22,087 nucleotides of DNA from an uncultured Ilumatobacter sp. (GTDB lineage: Bacteria; Actinomycetota; Acidimicrobiia; Acidimicrobiales; Ilumatobacteraceae). Location: contig CALICC010000162.1 of assembly GCA_938049325.1 (NCBI GenBank), forward strand, positions 1-22,087, written 5' to 3'. The notes beneath the pieces are model-generated. The model was not told where the DNA came from. It ran no database searches and saw only the letters and a list, made by a program, of their open reading frames with translations. Position numbers and translations under genes: made by a program. The first letter of the stretch is position 1; each line of letters begins with the position of its first letter. Below are positions 1-7,036 of this stretch, one piece after another.

Positions 1-1
1 C

Positions 2-559
2 GTTCTCGGCGGCGGTCGACCACCTGCCGACCGCCCGGCGAACACCGTCACAACGTACGGGATGACCGAAACGGGAAGCGGCGTGGTCTACGACGGCGTA
101 CCACTCGACGGTGTGGAGGCACGCATCGACGAAGCAGGCGAGATCCTCCTCCGCGGCTCGATGCTGCTGCGCTGCTACCGCGACGGCTCCGACCCTAAGA
201 GCCCCGACGGCTGGTTGCCGACCGGCGACCTCGGCGAGTGGCTCGATGACGACCGGCTCCATGTTGCCGGCCGACGTGGCGATCTGATCATCACCGGCGG
301 CGAAAACGTCTGGCCAGAGGCCGTCGAGGACGTCCTGCGCACCCACCCTGGCGTCGCTGACGCGATGGTGCACGGCGCCGACGACGCCGAATGGGGCCAG
401 GTCGTTGCTGCCACCATCGTGCCGTCCGCCGGCTGCTCGCCGACGCTCGACGATCTCCGTCAACATGTCAAACACACCCATCCGAGCTTCATGGCACCGA
501 AACAGCTCGATCTGGTCGACCAACTGCACAGAACGGCCCTCGGCAAGCTCCGGCGCTGA
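2..559 (+). CDS. menE: Adenylate-forming acyl-CoA ligase, MenE-like (5' truncated by window edge)
   Basis: This is the C-terminal 185 residues of an ANL-superfamily ligase; the reading frame is open from base 2, so the N-terminal part lies outside the window. The fragment shows the acyl-site motif TTYGMTETG (about residues 17-25), the ATP-ribose motif PTGDLGEW, the hinge region GRRGDLIITGGENVWP and a C-terminal GK that would be the adenylation-step lysine. The stretch VVYDGVPLDGV after the motif is typical of o-succinylbenzoate-CoA ligase, which activates o-succinylbenzoate in menaquinone biosynthesis in the cytoplasm. Without the N-terminal half, another medium-chain or aryl acyl-CoA ligase cannot be excluded. 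The first in-frame ATG at 62 is inside the YGMTE motif and is not a true start. The stop lies 4 nt from the stop of the opposing acetyltransferase gene. The family call is firm; the substrate call is moderate. Confidence 0.68.
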   Translation, partial: VLGGGRPPADRPANTVTTYGMTETGSGVVYDGVPLDGVEARIDEAGEILLRGSMLLRCYRDGSDPKSPDGWLPTGDLGEWLDDDRLHVAGRRGDLIITGGENVWPEAVEDVLRTHPGVADAMVHGADDAEWGQVVAATIVPSAGCSPTLDDLRQHVKHTHPSFMAPKQLDLVDQLHRTALGKLRR

Positions 560-563
560 GGGG

Positions 564-1136
564 TCAGTCGCTCACGACGTGTGCATGCTGATGCATGTCG
601 TGCAATCCATCGACGTGCAGTTCCGCTCGACGCGCGACGCCTTCGACAACGTAGCCAGCGCCGCGCGCCACGGCACACGACGCCACGTTGTGAGTCGAAT
701 GCTGCAGCAATATCCGATGAATGCCGTGGCGATGACCCCACTCGGTCACCACCCGTGCCGCTCGTACGGCCACACCGGTTCGACGCGCATCGGGAAGCAC
801 CCAATAGGCGATCTCCCCCGTGCCACGACGAGCCGCGAGATGGAGTGCGCACCTGCCGAGCAGCACGTCGGATTCGTCGACCACCGCCCACCCTGCAGAC
901 GTTTGGTCCGCCCACGACTCGTGGGTGCGCCGGATCCAACGCACTGCCTCGTCCGCGTCGTCGATCCGAAATCCGTGCCAACGCTGAATGTCTGGATCAT
1001 CGAACGCACGCCGCACCCCCGGCGCGTCGTCGTCCACGAATGGACGCAACCGCAGTCCGTCCGGCGCGTGGAGTTCCGGCTGCGGCCCGGACGACAACAC
1101 GCCATCGGCGATGACAGGCTCCACGAGGTACGGCAT
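564..1136 (-). CDS. GNAT family N-acetyltransferase (RimJ/RimL-like)
   Basis: A 190-residue protein with the single-domain GNAT layout. LRLRPFVDDDAPGV opens the fold, GEIAYWVLPDARRTGVA supplies strand beta-4 and the acetyl-CoA pyrophosphate-binding loop (the R/Q-x-x-G-x-A type), and HNVASCAVARGAGYVVEG matches the usual terminal 'N-x-x-S-x-x-V-x-x-x-x-G-F/Y' motif of RimJ/RimL-like enzymes. Such proteins acetylate protein N-termini, amino sugars, or small amines; the substrate cannot be read from sequence. The C-terminal tail is His-rich (DMHQHAHVVSD). The ATG at 1136 has no obvious Shine-Dalgarno site. The gene follows the SDR gene by 59 nt on the same strand and may be co-transcribed with it. 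It is convergent with the MenE-like ligase. Confidence 0.85.
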   Translation of the reverse strand: MPYLVEPVIADGVLSSGPQPELHAPDGLRLRPFVDDDAPGVRRAFDDPDIQRWHGFRIDDADEAVRWIRRTHESWADQTSAGWAVVDESDVLLGRCALHLAARRGTGEIAYWVLPDARRTGVAVRAARVVTEWGHRHGIHRILLQHSTHNVASCAVARGAGYVVEGVARRAELHVDGLHDMHQHAHVVSD

Positions 1137-1195
1137 GTCGCGACCGTAACGAATCGCATCTCGCCGGGCGGACCGGAATTGTCGACTCGCGCGCG

Positions 1196-1945
1196 TCAGA
1201 TCCCGGCGCTGGCCACCCCAGCACCGCCGTCGATCACGTAGGTCTCGCCGGTGATCCAGCTGGCCAGGTCGCTGGCCAGGAACGTTGCGAGATTGGCGAT
1301 GTCCTGTGGCTCACCGAGCCGCTTCGTCGGCAGCCTCGCCGCGAGCGTGTCGCCGAAGTTGTCGACGAGATGCGCTGCGAAGTCGGTGGCCACGAGTCCG
1401 GGCGCGATGCCGACGACTCGCGTTTCCCCCAGTTCGGACGCCAACTGCCGGGTGAGGTGAATCAGCGCGGCCTTCGTGAGGTTGTAGACGCCGAGACCAC
1501 CTTCGGCGCGCAGCCCGCCGACCGACGCGACGTTCACGATGGTGCCCGGGCTCGCCGCGAACGCATGTTTCCAGGCTGCTTGACTCCAGAAGATCGGCGC
1601 TTCCAGATTGACCTGGAAGGTCTTGTCGTACCGGGCCTTGTCGACCTCCATGGTCGGCCCGAAGTACGGGTTGGTCGCCGCGTTGTTCACCAGAATGTCG
1701 AGGCGACCAAAGCGTTCGATCGTTGCGGCGACCGCTCGTTCCCCCGCATCATCGTCACCGGCGTTCGCAGCGAACACGTCGACCTCGCCGACCATCTCGC
1801 TGGCGGCCGCATCCAGACCTTCCTGCTTCCGGCTGTTCAACATCACGCTCGCGCCCGAGGCTGCCATCGTCGCGGCGATTGCCTTGCCGATCCCTCGTGA
1901 TGCACCGGTGATCAGTGCGACCTTGCCATCGAGTGAGACGTCCAT
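1196..1945 (-). CDS. SDR family NAD(P)-dependent oxidoreductase (FabG-like)
   Basis: A 249-residue classical short-chain dehydrogenase/reductase of standard length. The cofactor motif TGASRGIG is at residues 13-20, NNAA at 87-90, the active-site Asn in NLEAP at 113, and the catalytic Ser141, Tyr154 and Lys158 (YNLTK) are all present. The C-terminus has the usual PGLVATDF and GETYVIDGG segments. NSRK after strand beta-2 places a basic residue where NADP(H)-preferring enzymes have one, so NADPH is likely, by inference. The family reduces or oxidises keto/hydroxy groups on acyl carriers, steroids and small molecules; no substrate is evident. It lies 34 nt downstream of ybeY on the same strand and may be read through from phoH-ybeY. 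The ATG at 1945 is the only sensible start, giving the usual short lead before the Rossmann fold. Confidence 0.92.
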   Translation of the reverse strand: MDVSLDGKVALITGASRGIGKAIAATMAASGASVMLNSRKQEGLDAAASEMVGEVDVFAANAGDDDAGERAVAATIERFGRLDILVNNAATNPYFGPTMEVDKARYDKTFQVNLEAPIFWSQAAWKHAFAASPGTIVNVASVGGLRAEGGLGVYNLTKAALIHLTRQLASELGETRVVGIAPGLVATDFAAHLVDNFGDTLAARLPTKRLGEPQDIANLATFLASDLASWITGETYVIDGGAGVASAGI

Positions 1946-1979
1946 GACCCGACACTAGAACGACGATCGAGCACGCGGG

Positions 1980-2468
1980 CTATTCGTGAGTCTGACGAAA
2001 CGTGGTTGGCGCCGGACCGTGCCAATGGAGGTCGGTCAACAGCGCCAGTTCTCGCTCTCGCATCACCTGCGCCTCGACGGGCTCGGCGTGGTCATGACCC
2101 AGCAGGTGCAACACGCCGTGAACGACCAACAGGGCGAGTTCATCGTCGAACGTTCCGGCGTGGGCCGGGTACTGGCTTCGGGCCACCTCGGGGCACACGA
2201 CGATGTCACCGAGCAACGTCGGGACACCTGGCATCGGGTCGTCGTCCATCGGAAACGACAACACGTCGGTCGGCCCCTGGGCCGACATGTGCTCGATGTT
2301 GAGCGCCGCGATCTCGTCGGTGTCGACGAACGTCAGCGACAACTCTCCGACCCCACCCTCGGCGTCGGCGGCGCGCCGAGCGAGTTCAGACCACCGTTCG
2401 AGGTCGACCGGCACCGCCTCGACGAGGGATTCATCGCGCACGTCGTCGACGACGACGGACACCGTCAC
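1980..2468 (-). CDS. ybeY: Endoribonuclease YbeY, rRNA maturation factor
   Basis: YbeY is a single-strand-specific, zinc-dependent endoribonuclease involved in 16S rRNA 3'-end maturation and ribosome quality control. The signature HGVLHLLGHDH is at residues 117-127, with the three zinc-binding histidines at 117, 121 and 127, and the conserved TDVLSFP at 67-73. The frame is open upstream to an ATG at 2549, but that would overlap phoH by more than 60 nt and add a non-conserved segment. A GAGG Shine-Dalgarno (2474-2477) lies 5 nt before a GTG at 2468, which gives 162 residues, the normal family size, and a 13-nt gap after the phoH stop. GTGs at 2471 and 2462 are close alternatives. The phoH-ybeY order is conserved widely in bacteria. 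Confidence 0.95.
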   Translation of the reverse strand: MTVSVVVDDVRDESLVEAVPVDLERWSELARRAADAEGGVGELSLTFVDTDEIAALNIEHMSAQGPTDVLSFPMDDDPMPGVPTLLGDIVVCPEVARSQYPAHAGTFDDELALLVVHGVLHLLGHDHAEPVEAQVMRERELALLTDLHWHGPAPTTFRQTHE

Positions 2469-2481
2469 CACGGCCTCGAGT

Positions 2482-3444
2482 TCATCGAGCGGCGTCTCGC
2501 TTCTCGTAGGCGGCGACGATGTCGGCAACGATCTTGTGCCGCACGACATCGGATCCGTCGAGTCGGATGAACGCCAAGTCGTCGATGCCGTGGAGGGTGC
2601 GCTCGAGGCCGGACAGACCGCTCTTGCCGTTCGGTACGTCGACCTGGGTGGCGTCGCCCGTCACGACAACGCGAGCTCCAAACCCGATGCGGGTCAAGAA
2701 CATCTTCATCTGCTCGGGTGTGGTGTTCTGCGCCTCGTCGAGAATGATGAAGCTGTTGTTGAGGGTGCGACCACGCATGAATGCGAGTGGCGCGATCTCC
2801 ACGACTTGCTTCTCGATCAGCCGAGCGACTGCTTCGACGTCGAGCATGTCGTACAACGCGTCGTAGAGGGGCCTGAGGTACGGGTCGATCTTGGCCATCA
2901 GGTCGCCGGGCAGAAAGCCCAGCCGCTCACCCGCTTCGACCGCAGGCCGAGTGAGGATGATTCGTTCGACTTCTTTTGCCTGCAAGGCGCGAACCGCCAT
3001 CGCCACAGCCAGCCACGACTTGCCGGTTCCGGCGGGGCCGATGCCGAAGGTGATCACGTTGTTCGCGATCGCGTCGATGTACCGCTTTTGGCCCCCGGTC
3101 TTCGGCTTGATCTGGCGGCCGCGGGCGCCCTTCAGAATGTTGTGCCCGAGAATCTGGCTCGGGCGTTCGTCGGCGCGCACCATCGTGAAGATCCGGTCGA
3201 GGGTTGCATCATCGAGCGTTTGCCCGGTTTGTAGCAGCGTGACCAGCTCTTCGAACAGCTGGGTCGCCGTGGCGACCACTGCGGTGTCTTCACCGTCGAT
3301 CTTCACCTCGTTACCACGGACAGTGATGAGTACACTACTGAACTCATGCTCGATGCGACGCAAGAACTGATCTCTCGGCCCGACCAGTGCCGTCATCAGA
3401 TGAGTTCCAGGAACGATGACCGTGGTCGTGGCGGCGGATGTCAT
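2482..3444 (-). CDS. phoH: PhoH-like ATPase (YbeZ type)
   Basis: A 320-residue PhoH-family P-loop ATPase. Walker A GPAGTGKS is at 136-143 and Walker B FIILDEAQN at 232-240, followed by the sensor-like VVTGDATQVD. The N-terminal 100 residues form the usual small KH-like lead seen in YbeZ-type proteins. Known members bind and hydrolyse nucleotides and physically and functionally partner with YbeY in RNA processing; the immediate downstream ybeY supports this role here. The ATG at 3444 has no clear Shine-Dalgarno, so a leaderless transcript is possible, which is common in actinobacteria. The gene is divergent from the c-di-GMP gene at 3592, and the shared 147-nt region must hold both promoters. 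Confidence 0.95.
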   Translation of the reverse strand: MTSAATTTVIVPGTHLMTALVGPRDQFLRRIEHEFSSVLITVRGNEVKIDGEDTAVVATATQLFEELVTLLQTGQTLDDATLDRIFTMVRADERPSQILGHNILKGARGRQIKPKTGGQKRYIDAIANNVITFGIGPAGTGKSWLAVAMAVRALQAKEVERIILTRPAVEAGERLGFLPGDLMAKIDPYLRPLYDALYDMLDVEAVARLIEKQVVEIAPLAFMRGRTLNNSFIILDEAQNTTPEQMKMFLTRIGFGARVVVTGDATQVDVPNGKSGLSGLERTLHGIDDLAFIRLDGSDVVRHKIVADIVAAYEKRDAAR

Positions 3445-3575
3445 GAGATGGTCAAGCGTACTGATGGGTTTCTTCAGATTCGGCTACGGATTGTGGCCGC
3501 GCATGCCGATGAGTAGTTCGACCACGCCCGCAAGGTGCCCCAAACGCTCGTGGTCGCTGACGATTGTTCGCCCAC

Positions 3576-3584
3576 AAAGGAGGT
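3576..3584 (+). promoter_or_regulatory. Strong Shine-Dalgarno site fixing the start at 3592
   Basis: AAAGGAGGT is a near-perfect anti-16S match and sits 7 nt before ATG 3592. It rules against the longer frame beginning at 3535. It is the strongest ribosome binding site I found in the window. Confidence 0.85.
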
Positions 3585-3591
3585 GCGCCAC

Positions 3592-5886
3592 ATGACAACC
3601 GATCGCGTCGCGTTGACCAGAGCTGCATGGGCCTATCCCGTCTTCGGACTCGTGATGGCCGTGACGTTCCTGCTCGCTGGCGACTCGCTCCGACCCGTCA
3701 TCGCCGGCGTTGCGATGCTCAGTGTGATTCCAGCGGGATTCGTCGCGCTGCGAGTCCACCGGTTTCCGCGACCGTTCATCTTCGCCCTGATCGGCGTGGG
3801 CGTGCTGTACGTCCTCGAGGCCATTGCTGCCGAGTTCGTCACGGTCGGGATCGAAGTCGAACTCGAAGACGCGATCGATCTGATTGCCACGGCGCTCATC
3901 ATCGGCCTGGTGACGTTCATCGTTGGCCAGCAGCGCGGTGGCTTTCGTCCCGGAGATGGAGTCGACGGCATCATCATCGGAGTCGGCGCATGGATCGTTG
4001 CGTGGGTCTACCTTGTCCAGCCGTTCCTGAACAGCGGTACGCAATCGACGCTCGCGCTCGCCCTCAATGCGCTCTATCTCCCGACCACGGTCGTGCTCCT
4101 CGCACTCTCGGCGGTCATGCTTGCCGGCGGAGGGAGACCGCCCGCTTCGAAGCTCCTCCTCGCGTTCGGTTTGCTGTGCAACGTTGGCGGCGACGTCTTG
4201 TACGCACTCGACGACATCCGAGACCTCGGTCAGTGGTCCTACACCGGCGCCGATTTCCTGTACACCCTCTCGGTCACAGCCTGCGCCGGGGCATTTGTGC
4301 ACCCGACCGCTCCGGCACTCATCGGCATCTCACCGAACCGGCGGCACTTCGCACTCCCCGGCCGTGTGACGGTGCTCGTCGCTGCGCTCGCGGCGCCCGT
4401 GCTGGTCACGGCGCTCTCGAGCTCGGTCTCGACACTGGACCGCGTCGTTCGCGCCATCTCGGTACTGGCCCTGCTCGCACTCACCGGCGTTCGCCTCATC
4501 GCTGCCACACGGGCCCAACTCCAATCGCAGCATCTGCTCGAAGATTCGGTTCGCACCGATGACGTGACCGGCTTGCCCAACAAGCGGGCCGTCCTGGAAA
4601 TCACCGACGCCGTCGTCTCCGATCGCTGGCGCAGCGCAGCCCTGCCCGCCATGTACCTCTTCGACCTGGACGGCTTCAAGAACATCAACGACTCATTCGG
4701 CCACGCAACCGGCGACGAAGTCCTCTGCGTCATCGCCCGGCGGCTCGTGGCCGCTGCTGATGCAATCGGCGCCACAGCAGGGCGGGTTTCAGGCGATGAG
4801 TTCGTGGTGTTCGACGCAACACCGCAGTCCTCACAGGAGGCGCTCGACAACGCCCGCGCCGTTCACCTTGCCTTCCAACAGTCGCTGACAACCACGAGCG
4901 GGGAGCTGTTCGTCAAAGCCAGCTGCGGCGTCGCCACGATGGAGCCGGGAGCGCCGACCACGAGTGACGACCTCTTCCGGTGGGCCGACATCGCGATGTA
5001 CCGGGCCAAGTCCGCCGGACGCAACCGAGTTGTGCTCTACGAAGCAACGATGCAGGATCGCGTGTCGTCGCGGATGGACATCGAAAACGCATTGCACGGT
5101 GCACTCGCCCGCAACGAGCTCCATCTCTACCACCAACCGATCATCGAGATCGGCACCGGACGCGTGACCGGCTTCGAAGCACTGCTTCGGTGGAGGCGCC
5201 CCGACGGCACGATCGTCTCGCCCAACGAATTCATCCCGATCGCCGAAGAGACCGGCATGATCGACGCCATCGGTGAGTGGGCGATGAGCGAGGCCACTCG
5301 CCAGCTCCGATTCTGGATCGACGAGGGCATCGTCCCCGACGACACCGCCGTGTCGGTGAACGTCTCACCGCGACAGCTCGCTGATCCACGCTTCGCCGCC
5401 GTGGTGAACCACGTTGTCGAGAACTCGGGACTCCCGGCCCACCTGCTGTGGCTCGAGGTGACCGAAAGCGTGATGATCGACAACCCCGAGGTTGCCCAGT
5501 CTGCGCTCCAGGCAATCCGCGCAACAGGCGTCAGGATTGCGCTCGACGACTTCGGCACTGGGTACTCATCGCTCTCGCTGCTCCAGAAGTTCCCGATTCA
5601 GCGGATCAAGATCGACCGAGCATTCATCAATTCGATCGTCGACAACTTGAACGACCGCATGCTGGTGCGCACCATCGTGGGACTCGGGCAGTCGATGGGC
5701 ATCGACGTGGTCGCCGAGGGCGTCGACTCCATGCTGCAGCTCCGCCTGCTCCGCGAGCTCGGCTGCGCCAAGGCGCAAGGCTTCCTGATTTCACAGCCAG
5801 CGCCCGCCGAGGCGATGCGCTCGACGATCGGAGCGCTCGACAGCCTCACCGAATGGCCCGACTTCTCCGAGATGGTCGGCGACTGA
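3592..5886 (+). CDS. Ten-helix membrane GGDEF-EAL cyclic-di-GMP enzyme (first copy)
   Basis: A 764-residue membrane protein expected to make and/or degrade c-di-GMP. About ten hydrophobic segments fill residues 11-305, followed by a short linker. The GGDEF domain (about 320-485) contains FDLDGFKNIND and a signature SGDEF at 400-404; Ser in the first position occurs in active cyclases. No RxxD inhibitory site precedes it. The EAL domain (about 495-745) has FEALLRW (528-534), N590, E622, DDFGTGY (D652/D653), K673, E709 and Q729, so the phosphodiesterase site looks complete. I chose the ATG at 3592 because a strong AAAGGAGGT (3576-3584) lies 7 nt before it; the upstream ATG at 3535 lacks one. 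Net activity cannot be told from sequence. It is transcribed alone and is followed by the tRNA-Cys terminator in the opposite orientation. Confidence 0.93.
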   Translation: MTTDRVALTRAAWAYPVFGLVMAVTFLLAGDSLRPVIAGVAMLSVIPAGFVALRVHRFPRPFIFALIGVGVLYVLEAIAAEFVTVGIEVELEDAIDLIATALIIGLVTFIVGQQRGGFRPGDGVDGIIIGVGAWIVAWVYLVQPFLNSGTQSTLALALNALYLPTTVVLLALSAVMLAGGGRPPASKLLLAFGLLCNVGGDVLYALDDIRDLGQWSYTGADFLYTLSVTACAGAFVHPTAPALIGISPNRRHFALPGRVTVLVAALAAPVLVTALSSSVSTLDRVVRAISVLALLALTGVRLIAATRAQLQSQHLLEDSVRTDDVTGLPNKRAVLEITDAVVSDRWRSAALPAMYLFDLDGFKNINDSFGHATGDEVLCVIARRLVAAADAIGATAGRVSGDEFVVFDATPQSSQEALDNARAVHLAFQQSLTTTSGELFVKASCGVATMEPGAPTTSDDLFRWADIAMYRAKSAGRNRVVLYEATMQDRVSSRMDIENALHGALARNELHLYHQPIIEIGTGRVTGFEALLRWRRPDGTIVSPNEFIPIAEETGMIDAIGEWAMSEATRQLRFWIDEGIVPDDTAVSVNVSPRQLADPRFAAVVNHVVENSGLPAHLLWLEVTESVMIDNPEVAQSALQAIRATGVRIALDDFGTGYSSLSLLQKFPIQRIKIDRAFINSIVDNLNDRMLVRTIVGLGQSMGIDVVAEGVDSMLQLRLLRELGCAKAQGFLISQPAPAEAMRSTIGALDSLTEWPDFSEMVGD

Positions 5887-5890
5887 TCGG

Positions 5891-5938
5891 CCGAAAAAGG
5901 CACAACCCCTGAGCAGGATCGCTCCTACTCAGGGGTTC
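5891..5938 (-). terminator. Intrinsic terminator downstream of tRNA-Cys
   Basis: Arms AACCCCTGAG (5904-5913) and CTCAGGGGTT (5928-5937) are perfect inverted copies. An inner AGGA/TCCT pairing extends the stem, leaving one c/a mismatch and a TCGC loop. Read on the - strand the hairpin is followed within a few bases by a TTTTT run (5894-5898), the layout of a rho-independent terminator. It begins right after the encoded CCA of tRNA-Cys. On the + strand there is no T-run after the hairpin, so it is a weaker candidate for ending the GGDEF-EAL transcript. Confidence 0.85.
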
Positions 5939-6013
5939 TGGAGGCGACGCCGAGAATCGAACTCGGGTAGACGGCTTTGCAGGCCGTTGCGTAAGCCACT
6001 CCGCCACGTCGCC
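5939..6013 (-). tRNA. tRNA-Cys (GCA)
   Basis: The - strand folds as a cloverleaf. Acceptor GGCGACG (6013-6007) pairs with CGTCGCC (5949-5943). Anticodon stem ACGGC/GCCGT encloses loop CTGCAAA with anticodon GCA at 5980-5978. The T-arm contains GTTCGATTC. The discriminator is U (5942), as expected for cysteine tRNAs, and CCA is encoded (5941-5939). The 5' end lies only 13 nt beyond the oleD stop with no terminator between them, so at least part of its transcription may come from the ole operon. I see no strong promoter in the gap; TAGCAT about 10 nt upstream is a possible -10 element. Confidence 0.97.
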
Positions 6014-6026
6014 AGAACACTCGATG

Positions 6027-7034
6027 CTACCGGCCTCCAGGCTCGGTTTCGCCGACCGCGTACCAATCCGCCAAGCGCTGCAGCCCTTCGTCGATCGTGA
6101 CCCTCGGACGCCAGCCCAGGTCGACGCGCGCCGGCCGCGGGTCAAACCAGTGCGCGGTCCCCAACTGATCGGCCAGAAACCTCGTCAGCGGCGGCTCATC
6201 GTCGCGACGCAGATGCGGCCACACTCGCTCGATCACCGTGCCGATCCGCCGTGCTGCACCCAACGGCACGTCACGCGGGCTGAACTCGACGCCTGCGGCG
6301 ACACAGATGCCACTCACGAGCTCGCGCACAGGGCGCGGCTCTCCGTTGGCGATGACGTACGAGCGGCCCGCACACGCGGCGCCCGGGTGCACGGCATCGA
6401 GCGCCGCGATCAACGCCGACACGGCATTGTCGATATAGGTCGTGTCGACCAGGGCCCGACCGCCGCCGACCAACGCCAACTTGCCCGCGGCGGCGCGTTC
6501 GGCGATGCGACCGACGAGTTGTGTGTCGCCAGGCCCCCACACCAGGTGGGGACGGATGACGACCACGGCGAGATCGTCGTTGTTGGCCGACAGCGCCAAT
6601 CGCTCGGCAATCGCCTTCGTCTCGGGATACCACGCTGTGCCGTGGGCCACGATCGCCGGATCGGCACCACCACCCACGATCGGTGAGCCGTCATGAGCGA
6701 CGGACGGCGACGACACGTGCACGAACCGCCGTACGCCGAGCTCTTGCGCTGCGGTGAGGACGTTGCGTGTCCCATCGACATTGGCCCGGACGTATTCGTC
6801 GCGACCACCGATCACCCCAACCTTGGCCGCCAGGTGAATGACGGCGTCGCAGCCAGCCATGGCGTTCTTCACGGCCGCGAGGTCCGCAACATCGCCAACA
6901 ACCTGACGGACCGACGCGGACAGAGCTGACGATCGTCGCCGCTGCATCGCGACCACATTGTCGCCACGGTCGACCAACTCCGATGCGAGGTTCGTGCCGA
7001 TCAGACTCGACGCCCCTGTGACCAGAATCTCCAT
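6027..7034 (-). CDS. oleD: OleD, 2-alkyl-3-oxoalkanoate reductase
   Basis: A 335-residue extended SDR that uses NADPH to reduce the beta-keto acid made by OleA to a 2-alkyl-3-hydroxyalkanoic acid, the third Ole protein in pathway terms. The nucleotide-binding loop TGASSLIG is at residues 6-13, HLAA at 67-70, the SSPSVAHDG segment (108-116) is characteristic of OleD, and the catalytic YPETK gives Tyr136 and Lys140. RPHLVWGPGD (161-170) is also strongly OleD-like. The ATG at 7034 lies 2 nt after the oleBC stop, so translation is probably coupled; a TTG at 7040 overlapping that stop is an alternative start. It is the last protein gene of the ole operon and is followed directly by tRNA-Cys. Confidence 0.92.
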   Translation of the reverse strand: MEILVTGASSLIGTNLASELVDRGDNVVAMQRRRSSALSASVRQVVGDVADLAAVKNAMAGCDAVIHLAAKVGVIGGRDEYVRANVDGTRNVLTAAQELGVRRFVHVSSPSVAHDGSPIVGGGADPAIVAHGTAWYPETKAIAERLALSANNDDLAVVVIRPHLVWGPGDTQLVGRIAERAAAGKLALVGGGRALVDTTYIDNAVSALIAALDAVHPGAACAGRSYVIANGEPRPVRELVSGICVAAGVEFSPRDVPLGAARRIGTVIERVWPHLRRDDEPPLTRFLADQLGTAHWFDPRPARVDLGWRPRVTIDEGLQRLADWYAVGETEPGGR

Positions 7035-7036
7035 GG

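Noticed and set aside
2203..3234. A 343-codon open frame on the + strand
   Set aside because: It is antisense to phoH and ybeY, which have clear motifs; its translation is low complexity and has no recognisable domain.
3484..4302. A 272-codon - strand frame rich in Glu, Asp and His
   Set aside because: It is antisense to the membrane helices of the first GGDEF-EAL protein; hydrophobic codons read in reverse give acidic residues.
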